In this document: in pieces, positions 49,138 to 60,200 of the stretch
How positions within the stretch are numbered: position 1 is the stretch's first letter
How the letters are laid out: each line of letters begins with the position of its first letter
NCBI GenBank assembly: GCA_900239685.1
Contig: OENT01000405.1
Coordinates: 1 to 64,000 of the forward strand
Origin: Rotaria macrura
Taxonomy: Eukaryota > Rotifera > Eurotatoria > Philodinida > Philodinidae
Length of the DNA stretch: 64,000 nt
Direction: 5' to 3'
Notes under the pieces: model-generated
Told to the model about the DNA's origin: nothing
What the model saw: the letters and a program-made list of their open reading frames with translations, nothing else
Database searches by the model: none
Translations under genes and position numbers: made by a program

Positions 49138-49653
49138 CGTGAAAACCTCGGATTGAAGTCCGAGAGTTATCTGTAATTCAAAAAGTGAATGAGACACATC
49201 AGTCATTCTAGAATGTGTGCACGGAAGAAGTATCGTGGTAAATCCCCAAAACTAGTGATCATCTCAGACATATCGAGGCGTTTGGTTTCGGGATGCAGTT
49301 TTTGTGCTTTTTCAGGCGATGTTTTGTTAGAAAGCAAAACTAATATCAGATTCGGAATCAGCGTTAAATATGGAGTCGAGTTTTGTACGTTGTGGACAAT
49401 TCTGAGAAAAAAATGTTTTTTTGAAAAACTCCCTGTACCCCCCTTCAGGGATGGTTTGGTCAATAATGACAATGTTCCCGATAACTCAAATATTTCTTGC
49501 CGGATCCTTCTCATCTTCGAACTTGACCGAGATATTCATCAGACAATTCTGTGCACAAAATTTCAGCTCAATCAAATGTATTTGTAAAGAGTTATCGTGT
49601 TAACGGCCGGACACACTGATCGATTCTAGAGTGTACTCACTTTTTGAGTACAC
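49138..49653 (-). repeat. Palindromic repeat family, copy F (inverted, recent)
   Basis: Full-length reverse copy with intact left hairpin at about 49,631-49,653. Nearly identical to copy H at 58,746-59,270, including private variants such as CCATCCCTGAAGGGGGGTAC and GGAACATTGTCATTATTG. Overlapping frames on both strands (103 and 132 codons) are shared with H but altered in older copies. Confidence 0.9.
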
Positions 49654-51870
49654 AAAAATCAGGTGGATTTTTGAAATCGATGGATACTATCCCGATTACA
49701 ATCACTGACACTAAAAGTCGTTACCCAATAACTACACCTAATAACAATGGGTCACGCGTATGTTTCATTAGTATGGTCACATCGAACACTATGTTTAAAA
49801 GAAAGGATTAACTTGCTACCAATGATATCAATTGATATTTATGTGGGCAAAAAATGAGCTAAAAGAGAATTCTACCAATCGTATTTCAAAAAAAGTCGAA
49901 GTTAAGGATTTATCTGAACATGAATATTGAAGTCATGGTAATAGAAGTGAAAACAAAAACGAGCATCAGTACAATAGTAAATCTTTATATTTATATGAAT
50001 GGATCATGTTGTTTTTCCAGTATCATTTTTCTTCATGTTATTAAGATTAAAAAAGATAGAAATATTTCATTATTTACCTTTTCCCAGTTCTTTTTTACTC
50101 AGCGATTCTGTATCACAGTCGTATTCAAGTCTTCATCGAACCTGGTCGCGGTCACATGTGCCCGTGAGCATTTTCCTGATGTCTACTCGAGTAGCATAGA
50201 CTGAACTATTCATGCATAGTTTATGCATCGAAGTAGATAATCATTTCCCTATTTTTCATTGTCACTGAACCTGAAGTATTTATAATCCTATGCGTACGTT
50301 TTGTTTATACAAAGAATCTTCACATCCTTTTTTTTTATATATCCGATACAAAAAGTATTGAAATGATATGAACCGTATAACAAAATTATTTCTTTTATTT
50401 ATATGGATTTACTTCATAGATCATGTGAAAGGATTTCTTTTGTCTTATCGATTGGATTTGTTCATGATTGATAAAAGAGATTCTACAAGCAAGAGTAACA
50501 TATAACTTTAACAATACTATTTCTTCCCATCGAGTCATATTTAATTGTGTTGCATAGGTTCGTACTACGATGATCTATATTTCTACGATAGCCTCACAAA
50601 GTATACATCATTGCTGCAGTGTGTGACTTCTTCATCAAAACGTAACCAAATTCATCATATAATCATGTATGATTGATTATTTATTCATCTGTTTGCTATT
50701 ACGTAGTCTTATGAGTGACTTCTAGACATTGCCGAACGACTCGATCGATGTAGATTTTTCTTTCTCTCTTGTATAGTTAGAGTAAAACGATATTTTGAAG
50801 AATAAATATCGGAAGGTTACTGATACGCTCTAGGAGATAGTTGTTGCATCTGAAGATGAGATCAGCTAGGTACTTCATCTTTGTTACAGGTTCGATTTAA
50901 AATCTAGCAAAACATAGAAATGTTTTCAACAAGATCTGAACTCAACTGTAGAAAACGTTCGGTGTGAACATGAGTATAACAACATGATGTGTCGTCACCT
51001 CAATTATCATCTTCTCACTTCTTTATTTTTCTCAGTGTATGGTGTCTCTTGACCATACTCTACTATCTGCTTGAATGAACTCTTGTTTGTCTCGTGCTTG
51101 AGGTCCAAACATTATTATATAGTTGTAAATTAACGCTAGAATATATGTATTTATGCTATTAAATCCGTGAATTGTGAAATAATACTCCAAAACAAAGTAT
51201 TATAATTATAAATCGTGCAAAGTTGTATGATCTAACATCGAGTTAGCGGTACATCGAAACATGTAATGAAGAACTTCACTGCATTCAACGCATAGAATAC
51301 CGCTTTTCAAATTTTATTTCTATGCAGTTTAACTTGTGTATGAGCAGGTCCGTTTGGTGAGCATGAATTCAGCATTTAGTACGTTTCATTGGGTATAGAT
51401 GTCGCATATTATAGAGATATATGCGCGTGATTTAATTATACGTTCGATGCAAATCTCTGATAGTATAGTGAAAGCAAATGATAGAAACTGAATCGTCTCA
51501 TTGACTGTACTTGGCTTACTGTATATGATTTTCTTTGAAGTTTTATCGAATGTCGCTTATGGATGCATGCGTTTTTATGAGATATCTCATAAGAAATAGT
51601 AGACATCGAGAGAAATGACTAAAACATTTGTAAGAATCGATAGATTCGAAATTCTTATCAGATCACATTATCCAATGACAGCGATCATTTTCAATCTCAA
51701 GAATTTCTACTGTCGTTTGACAGAACTCCTAACTATCCGAATCACGACGAAATCGAAGACAAAGCTTATTACACAAAAACATTTCTTGAGTTCTAGAACA
51801 CCATTTAATATAACAAGTGATTTCTTTCGGAGAGTCTATTCTTTCTAATAGAAATTTAAATTCGACTATC
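49654..51870. other. 2.2-kb intergenic stretch, nothing recognised
   Basis: Overlapping frames at 49,920-50,204 and 51,615-51,848 lack domains and splice support. No RNA gene recognised. Confidence 0.35.
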
Positions 51871-51879
51871 CATCGATGA

Positions 51880-52250
51880 CCGTTCTTGTTCTGTCGAACT
51901 CACATATGTTTCCGAAGAAAATAGTGAGTGGAAGTTTAAGCGTGAGATTTTTTATGCTCCCCTCTCCCACTACTACAGACCATAGAAAACAATTTATTAA
52001 TCCATTACAGATACAGCAACCAGCATTATATTATCGTCTTATATCAGAACGTTGTTTATCGTTTACTTCTATGCTTATAATAAGAAAAATGAATAACGAA
52101 ATATGTTTACTAACGAGCGAATAGCAACAATGAAAACAAAAATTAGGCGTCCATCAAATTCTGTATTTTCTATATTAGCATTATGAATCAATAGATATAT
52201 GAAATTCTACATTTTAGCCTCAACGGGACTGCGCTAACTAGATGTTTTTC
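51880..52250 (+). repeat. Dispersed repeat block, copy 2 (partner at 2.04-2.47 kb)
   Basis: Follows the same order of blocks as the copy in the 2-kb foldback element (TTTCCGAAGAAA, GAGTGGAAGTTTAAG-like, ACAGCAACCAGCATT, TATTATCGT, ATGAATAACGAAA, CGGGACTGCGCTAACTA). Inverted arms are not obvious here, so it may be a partial copy. Its end abuts the 3' flank of Rieske copy 2. Confidence 0.55.
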
Positions 52251-52255
52251 TCATC

Positions 52256-52261
52256 TTTATT
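52256..52261 (-). terminator. Polyadenylation signal AATAAA for Rieske copy 2
   Basis: AATAAA on the minus strand about 80 bp past the stop codon. Confidence 0.5.
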
Positions 52262-52340
52262 TTACATATATTGAATAAAAATCAATTGTGCAATCATAGA
52301 AAGAAAAGTTATTCGTCCACAGTAATCACATTCATAATAA

Positions 52341-53746
52341 TTACCAATCATTGATATCATTATCCTTATCGTTGTCTTCCTTTGATAGATAAAATTGATT
52401 GAACCAACGACGTAATTTCATAAGTGGACCATCATTTTTCACAAGAAATGGTCGTCGTTTATGTATCTTAACAAAAAAAGAAAAATAGAACAACTTTTCT
52501 TCGAGCACGTAAAACAAACATTTGATTTACTTTATTTTCCCAAACAAAAAGATCACGTTGCCATTGAGCAACCCAATTTCCAACAATGTACCAACTTAAA
52601 AATCTTGAAATTTTCTTTTCTGCAAATACTCGAAAAGTAACATTTAATTTTGTATATTCACTTGGCGTATTCGTATGAAATAAATACAATCGTCCAAATT
52701 TTCCATCGAAACGAAATAATGTTATACTACCCGGTCCATGAAATATGATCGATGCACTAACTTGTGTTGATTCAAATTTTTTACCGAAAATTTTCAACAA
52801 AGCTGTATTATAGAACATGATTTTCCATGGTTCTTCGACAAATGAAAACGATGGCGTATGATGAATATTAACGAATGGAACTAACCATTCAGTCCACGGT
52901 ATTAACATTTGTCCATGTAAAGGTCCAAAATGTTGAATATCAGCGGCATTCTCAGTAAATTCTTGTAAATGCATATTTATATTCGGATAACGATATGAAC
53001 CACGAAATTCAAAACGCTTTTCAAATAATTCATCAATAGAAATAGCATCGTATTGTGGTGGTTCATTTAAAGGATGATACCATATCATAATCATGCCATA
53101 ACGTTCAACACTTGGATAGACTTGAAGACGAGCCTAGTTAGTACAAAAAATAAAACATGTCACGAATCGTTTCTTATTTTTTGTTCTTGAAATAAAAGAA
53201 AAAAGAATGTTCAACTGTGTTTTACTTTATCTGGTATTTTTCCATCCATATAGGGAATTTTTGTACAACGACCATCTTTTCCATCGAATTCCCATAAATG
53301 AAATGGACATTGTATACAATTTGTACCTGGCATTACTCGTCCGCCAACAGCTAAACTAGCACCCATATGAATACAAAATGCTTCGACAACGGATACTTGT
53401 CGATGTTCATCATCGCCGCGAAATGCCACCATATCTCGTCCGAGTACGTAAAAATGTTTCAATTGTCCTTTAGGAATATCATTCGATTCACATAGATTAT
53501 ACCAACCAATAGCATATTGACGAGGATATGTTAAACTTCGATCGATACCTCGATGTGGTTCAACAGATTTATTTTTCAATCGATAGATAAATAGAAAAAT
53601 AATTGTTATTATCGGAAGAATGCATAACCAAAGATTTGAAAGAATGTATACGTGATACGTTCTGGAATAGAAATAATAATAATAATACTATTGAAATAGT
53701 TCATCGTTACTTACTGAAAATTTTCTAGAAGGTTCTCAACAACCAT
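52341..53746 (-). CDS. Neverland/DAF-36-type Rieske oxygenase (cholesterol 7-desaturase-like), copy 2
   Basis: Four exons: 53,715-53,746, 53,226-53,661, 52,531-53,133, 52,341-52,466; introns 53, 92 and 64 bp. Product 398 aa. The first exon encodes 10 residues, then a membrane anchor (LSNLWLCILPIITIIFLFIY). Rieske site CIHMGASLAVGG with CPFHLW; iron site ENAADIQHFGPLHG; C-terminal WYIVGNWVAQWQRDLFVWENK. All metal ligands are present, so an active enzyme is expected. The last two exons have exactly the lengths of copy 1 (603 and 126 bp), and those introns sit at the same codons. The first intron has no counterpart in copy 1. The two copies are clearly diverged in protein sequence, so the duplication is not recent. 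Same inferred sterol role. Confidence 0.93.
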
Positions 53747-54660
53747 TAGTAGAAATGTATGTTGCTTTCTACAGATAATAACTAGTTTTGTCGTTGGGAG
53801 AAGAAAGAAAATGAATGAGATACATACCCATAGGACAAATAGATAAGGTTTCAGTAATCTCTAACTGAAAAGTAAGAAATAGACTTCAATTGATGAATTT
53901 TAATGACTCGATATTTTTCTATTTGCTTTTCAATTCGACTGCGTCCATATCTTTAGATAACATTTGATAAGTGAATATATTCATGGTAATAGTTCAAAAT
54001 TTAATTAATAATTAACAAGTCATTCGATCAATGTATCTCAATGACAAGTACCATATGCATAAGATTCTTCTAGATAATCTTAATTGATGATACCAACGAT
54101 TTTATAGTCGAACTAGAACAAATGATTATCCTACTTTCATTGAAAGATCAATGTACTTGATTCTACGAAATAAAGAAAAGTTCTTTTTCTATTTTGTCGA
54201 GGTTAATCTATTTTAGTTATAATGTACTCAAAACTCGAAGGAATTCGAATGTTGAAATCTTGACTACGCGACAAAACAAAAAGAAAAAAACAATTCTTGA
54301 TAAGAAAATGGTACGATCTGAGTGATGAATCATTTTTCAAAAGAAAGTAATTTCATTCCACTTTTTAAGCTTTCATATTGTCATTTAACTAATTACGTTT
54401 ACTAATCTTCGAGTATTTTGGTAACATGACGAAAGTTTACTTCACACGTGTCTAGTATGGAACTTTATGTTTAATCGAAAATGAACGGCATAGTGACGGA
54501 GCTAGTGAGTTGCTCTTGATGTTTCTTCTTTCTGTAGACATTTTTCGAGCATGTGATATTTCAAGGAACATGTTAACTTGTGTGGATTTTTTGGAGAAGA
54601 GAATCATCGTATCAATGTATCGCTACGGTCGAAAGTTTCTAGAACAAATGTTCGTTCATC
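53747..54660. other. Intergenic, upstream of Rieske copy 2
   Basis: No gene seen; should include its promoter. Confidence 0.35.
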
Positions 54661-54669
54661 TATCGATCG

Positions 54670-54810
54670 ATTAAGGCTACCCCCACCCCCCTCATAAATG
54701 GATCTCAGACTCAGAACATCCAAACTTCTTGAAATTTTGAGGATATGTTGCAACTGATCATCCATTACTATGATACAATTTTCAGCCGAATATCACGAAG
54801 TTCTACAGAG
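54670..54810 (-). repeat. G-run/CCTTAAGG repeat family, copy 3 (inverted)
   Basis: On the minus strand it reads CGGCTGAAAATTGTATCATA, then AACATATCCT, a G-run and GTAGCCTTAA, in the same order as copies at 6.2 and 28.6 kb. Confidence 0.55.
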
Positions 54811-55064
54811 ATATTTACTCAACAATGTTCAAAAAGTAATTTTATTTTAGCAAGATTTCTCCGCCGGCCTTCAAGCTACACATTTTCTCTGGTTTTTGTT
54901 TGACAAAGCATGTTAGAATGCAGGTGCTACGGAAGCCCTTTTTTCTAAATTCTTCCCTGTTAAGCGGCAAAACGGATAACAAGTTCAATGTTCGAAAAAC
55001 TCTAAAACAAATTGGGTTTTTTCGTGAAACAATTTTTTATATATTCAATAACAAAGCTTAATTT

Positions 55065-55582
55065 GAAATAAATGTGAAAAATTCGAACTTAACTCCGAGA
55101 GTTATGTGTACTTCAAAAAGTGAATGAGACAAATCAGTCAATTCTAGAATGTGTGCACGGAAGAAGTATCCTGGTAAAGCCCAAAACTAGTGGTCACATC
55201 TGAGACATATCGAGACGTTTGGTTTCGGGATGCAGTTTTTGTACATTTTCAGGCGATCTTTTGTTAGAAAGCAAAACTAATATCAGATTCGGAATCAGTG
55301 TTAAAAACTGAGTCGATTTATGTACATTGTGGATAATTCTGAGGAAAAAAAATTTTTTTGCAAAAATCCCTGTACCCCCCCTCAGGGATTGTTTGGTGAG
55401 CAATGACAATTTTTTCGATAACTCAGCCATTTCTTGCCGGATCCTTCTCATCTTCGAACCCAACCGAGACATCGATGAGACAATTCTGTGCACAAAATTT
55501 CAGCTCAATCGAATGTATTTGTAAAGAGTTATTGTGTAAACGGCCTGCCGGACACACTGACCAATTCTAGTTTGAGTACGCA
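55065..55582 (-). repeat. Palindromic repeat family, copy G (inverted, left hairpin damaged)
   Basis: All internal blocks are present in reverse. The left-end hairpin has lost one arm and most of the loop (TTCTAGTTTGAGTACGC remains). The terminal palindrome is also changed (CTTAACTCCGAG). A fairly old copy. Confidence 0.85.
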
Positions 55583-56026
55583 GAAAGGACTTCCATAGCA
55601 CTTGCAGTTTTCAATACTCTCTTAAACGAAAAAAAATGTTTCACTTTATCTCTTACGATGGCTGATTTTTTTCGTAGATTTTTTTGGGAACCGACATTTT
55701 GAGAAAAACGCGAAACAAAGTTTTTCAGCACCAAAAATAGTGTATTTTATGAATATCTCTGTACTGACAAATAATAAAGCGTTTATTTCTTTTCAGAATC
55801 GCTGTGGTGAAAAGCTCAACGAAATCTATAGAAACAAATCCTTGTGGACTTATTCTGAGAGATATTCACATACTTGCACTGAAAAACATGATGTGCTGGT
55901 TCTTACGATTTTCTGCAGAATGAAAATATCTAGAATTTTTTTCTAATTCATACATATATCATCTTGAGAAAATGAGAAAGTCTTTTATATTTTATGAGAA
56001 GATTCATGAAGAAAATCTCTATAAGG

Positions 56027-56064
56027 GTGTGGGTGTAGTTATTTATTAACATCCACACCCACAC
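56027..56064. repeat. Hairpin GTGTGGGTGT/ACACCCACAC
   Basis: Perfect 10-bp stem (56,027-56,036 with 56,055-56,064) and an 18-base AT-rich loop. The stem contains TGTGGG, the unit reported for bdelloid telomeres, but only once, so a telomeric origin is not supported. Confidence 0.6.
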
Positions 56065-57131
56065 TCTCTAGCAGAAACTGTAGATTCTATGATAATCTAT
56101 TCTACTTAAAAATGTGATTTTCCGATGAAAAGTACATTTCTTTTAAAAAGTAACCAATTGTTTTTACCAAACTTGGAATTTTCAGGGGGAGGGGGTAGCC
56201 TTAAGAGGATCAGTAGAAAATTTACAACATTGTGTGAGAATCAAAATTTTGTCACCTTTCCACATTTGTTGTTCTTGGAATTTTTGTGTGACTCACAGGT
56301 TAGTGAATCTTTGGAAAGTCTGAAAATAATGTTTGGACAGGAGCACTTACACAAGCAAATCCAGAGACTGAAAATAAAACCATACCTCGTTTCAAATTGA
56401 TTTCCTGCTATTCTTGTTATTTCCATCACGGGGACGTTCAATTTATCTTAGCGCCACTCCGTTTTCCTTGACTACATCGCTTTTACAAATTTTTCGGAGC
56501 AGTATCTGAACAATATACATCCTTCTAAAAAATATTGCCCCTTATTGAATACTCTCTATTACTGATTTTTCGTAGAGTGTGAAGGATGAGACCGTCCTCT
56601 ATAAAGTGAGCTAAGAACCGAGAGTCTCGCAGCAATCTTTCAGAAGTAATCGAGTTCTTTAAGTCAGGGAGTATCGAAATCGTCGTTCTTTCTTTTACTA
56701 AAATTCCTCGTATTCAAAGAACTCTAATAGAGAACTAATGATCAGCATACCATTTTGTAGAGAAATGTTTGCTTTTTCTTATGGTGTTATTTAGCATAAA
56801 TTTTATGCCTAGTCTAGGTGTTTTTTTTTCGCGCACTGAAAGCGGTTCGAATTTTATATTCAGGCTTTTCAAAGGTTTGCTCATAACTCCTAACCTGCGA
56901 GCAGTACAAAAATTCCAAGCCTAAATTTGGAAACAGTACAAAACTCTGATGCTAACTCAATGTTTTAAGCGCTCTACTCACTCTCTTCATCGACCAAAAA
57001 ATGAAGGAACAGTTTTGTCTTGAAACTTTCGACCGAGGCGTTAATCATATTAGATTAATTTTCATTGGATTCTTTTAACAATTCAATCAAGTACACGTAT
57101 TGCTGTTCTTTCACTAAGATTCATATATACA

Positions 57132-57137
57132 TTTATT
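57132..57137 (-). terminator. Polyadenylation signal AATAAA for the UvrD-type helicase gene
   Basis: AATAAA on the minus strand, about 95 bp after the stop codon at 57,229. Confidence 0.5.
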
Positions 57138-57228
57138 CAATAATCTATCTGTATCTTAAAAATAAATCGACACAGAAAAAGTTTGTACAATCATAAAAAC
57201 AAAAACTTTCGATATAAACAATTATTTT

Positions 57229-60200
57229 TTATTTGTTCCAATGTGGAATATTCATCAGATTCTTTCCAGTAATAAAACCCGTTTGCTTTGGCATTGCCAG
57301 TTGTTTAAGAGAATGACTCTTCTTTTTTGGTGGTTCATAGATAACATCATTTTCATTGTCAACATGTAAAAGTTTCTTTGGAATTTCGGTAATAAATTGT
57401 GATTTTTGACATGATTCTTGTTGACCATAATTTGAACGTATTGCAGAATAAGACATGTATAAATATTGTTTCGCTCGAGTTATTGCTACGTACATTAGAC
57501 GACCTTTGAAATCAAAAGAATGTCTTTAATTTCGGGAAGAATCGAAAATAAAATAATAGGACATACGTTCTTCTTCAATGTCGCAGTTTCCAAAGAAATT
57601 CGACGGAAAAAGATTTTGAACTAAATATAAAAGAAAAATAATTACTAAAACGTATGATAACATTCAAAATACAAGAGACCTATCGAAAATAATGATCTGA
57701 TTTCATATTTTAGGACGGTTTTTTTATAGAAATCGATGCTCCAATGTTAACAATACCATACTTAGGTATACGTTCATAGAATAGTGTTAATCAGATGGTG
57801 AAACACAATGAGTAGAAATAATTTACACAGTGTTTCAAAAAGCTTCAATTGTCGAACAAAGCCCTATGTTACATATTTTAAAATGGTGACCGTCATATAG
57901 CCAACATCGTTGTACATTCAGGACTTCTGAAACAGTGACAGACTCAGGGAACTCGATGCTCTCTTAATTTTACAAAATATGAAAATCTTCTCACGCAAGT
58001 TCTTGGAGAATCTATTTCAGACATCGAGATTTTGTAATGTTCGAATGAGATGTCAAGATATAAAGAAAACATTGCTATCGCATTACATTATTCAAGCCAA
58101 TCCCAAATCCTATGCCAAGCATCTCTTGGAGGTAATGAGATTGAATGGATTAAAACATAACAATACCTTTGTTATTGGGTAACAACTAAAATAGCTTGGC
58201 GTAACATGATTCATCGATATCGAATCAAAATTAGATAGCAAGTATCTAGGATAAATTCTATTACATTTATTAGAACAACTTCTCCTAGTTTGAAAGGCTC
58301 CACATTTGTCCTATCTTTTTCTACATGCTTATTCGTATTATTTACTCGTACTCTTATTACTTACTGTCTTTAAAAAGAATATACAATTGTCTTCAGTAGA
58401 ATGATCTATTCTTTTCTTTCGCTTACAATGAGAAATCTCTTGCAGATCATATTTCTACCTATTCGACTAAATATTTAAAACAAATGGCAAGTCAACACTC
58501 TGTCGATGGTAGCCTATTACGAGAACAATGTTGGCTTAACAATATTCGATCTCACAAGGGAAGACCGCCAAGTGCTCATTCATTTTTGCGTTGAAACTAC
58601 TTACATTATGTAGTTCCCAAGGAGTTATGAATACGCTGCAGACATTTTGGGCGGATAGCTTATTGTTATGAGTCTAGACCATTTTTTTTACATAGCAATA
58701 GACCTCCTGAACTTTTTGTGAATGTTTTTGGCCATTGCATTTAGTGTGTACTCAAAAAGTGAGTACACTCTAGAATCGGTCACTATGTCCGGTCGTTTAC
58801 ACGATAACTCTTTACAAATACATTCGATTGAGCTGAAATTTTGTGCACAGAATTGTCTGATCAATATCTCGGTCAAGTTCGAAGATGAGAAGGATCCGGC
58901 AAGAAATATTTGAGTTATCGGGAACATTGTCATTATTGACCAAACCATCCCTGAAGGGGGGTACAGGGAGTTTTTCAAAAAAACATTTTTTTCTCAGAAT
59001 TGTCCACAACGTACAAAACTCGACTCCATATTTAACGCTGATTCCGAATCTGATATTAGTTTTGCTTTCTAACAAAACATCGCCTGAAAAAGCACAAAAA
59101 CTGCATCCCGAAACCAAACGCCTCGACATGTCTGAGATGATCACTAGTTTTGGGGATTTACCACGATACTTCTTCCGTGCACACATTCTAGAACGACTGA
59201 TGTGTCTCATTCACTTTTTGAAGTACACATAACTCTCGGACTTAAGTCCGAAGTTTTCACATTAATTTTTTTCATAAAATCTGCCACTTTATTTGAAAGA
59301 TGTAAAATAAAAATTTCACAATACATTTGTCTAGTGATAGCAATCGTAGTAACGTTTTAAATGTTCACAAAAAGTTGTTCTCTTTAGGGTGTCTGCTTAG
59401 GTAAAGTTTCAAGTTGAAATTCCAAAATCAATTGTTAAATGTCCTTCAGGGGGATCCCAGACTCTCACTAAAACCCATACCTTAGAAAACTTTTGGAGCT
59501 AAATAATGTTAGCAGTTTCACTGCAAAAGCGAGGGAACACTTGGTGGCCTTCCCTCGTCAACCACAATCTCAAAATAAAATATCTTAGAAGGTCGAAACG
59601 CATCGTTCGACATGTAGAAGTACTTAGACGATCTATTTGATGATTGGAAGAATATGAAAGTACAGAAGATTCAATCATTGAACTTGAAGTGTTCGCTGAT
59701 ATTTTTTAATGTTATCTTCTTTTCTGTCGTAGCCTTTATTTTCTCTTCTCAATGTTTTTGTACCTTCAGGTCCGTAAGGTCATGAAGTCCTTTATACAAT
59801 GCAAGAAATTATTCAAGTCGATAATCGATTTCAATCTCATATCTAAGTTTCAGAGAAAACAGTACGATCAAAAGAAAATAGCGATCAATCTAATGGAATT
59901 ATATTTCATAGATAGCAGAAGATACTTTGTCACAAAATGTTATTGTGTTGAAAACAAACTAATATTGCAATTCAAAACTGTATGCTGTTCACTTAGGAGA
60001 ATATATAATAAACATATATATATAAATTTACCAAGACCAACAATGAATACATAATGAAATTCCAATCCTTTTGCACCATGTATAGTCATCAATTGTACTC
60101 TATCGGTTTCATCTTTCGTATCTAATTTTCCATCTTGTGCATTGGTTGTATCCTATTCAATAAAATCGTTTGTTTTTAAAGCAATTAAACAAATGTCAAG

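Larger units (their letters stand above)
55583..57228. other. Intergenic, 3' flank of the helicase gene
   Basis: No supported gene. Contains a hairpin with TGTGGG (56,025-56,064) and a short G-run/CCTTAAG match (56,160-56,200). The frame at 56,125-56,400 begins in repeat sequence and is not called. AATAAA on the minus strand at 57,132-57,137 may end the helicase transcript. Confidence 0.4.

Noticed and set aside
49920..50204. 94-codon plus-strand frame with an overlapping 66-codon frame
   Set aside because: No domain, no splice or polyadenylation context, hydrophobic and Ser-rich composition as expected by chance.
56125..56400. 91-codon plus-strand frame
   Set aside because: Begins in the G-run/CCTTAAG repeat; the Gly stretch is the G-run translated. 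No other support.
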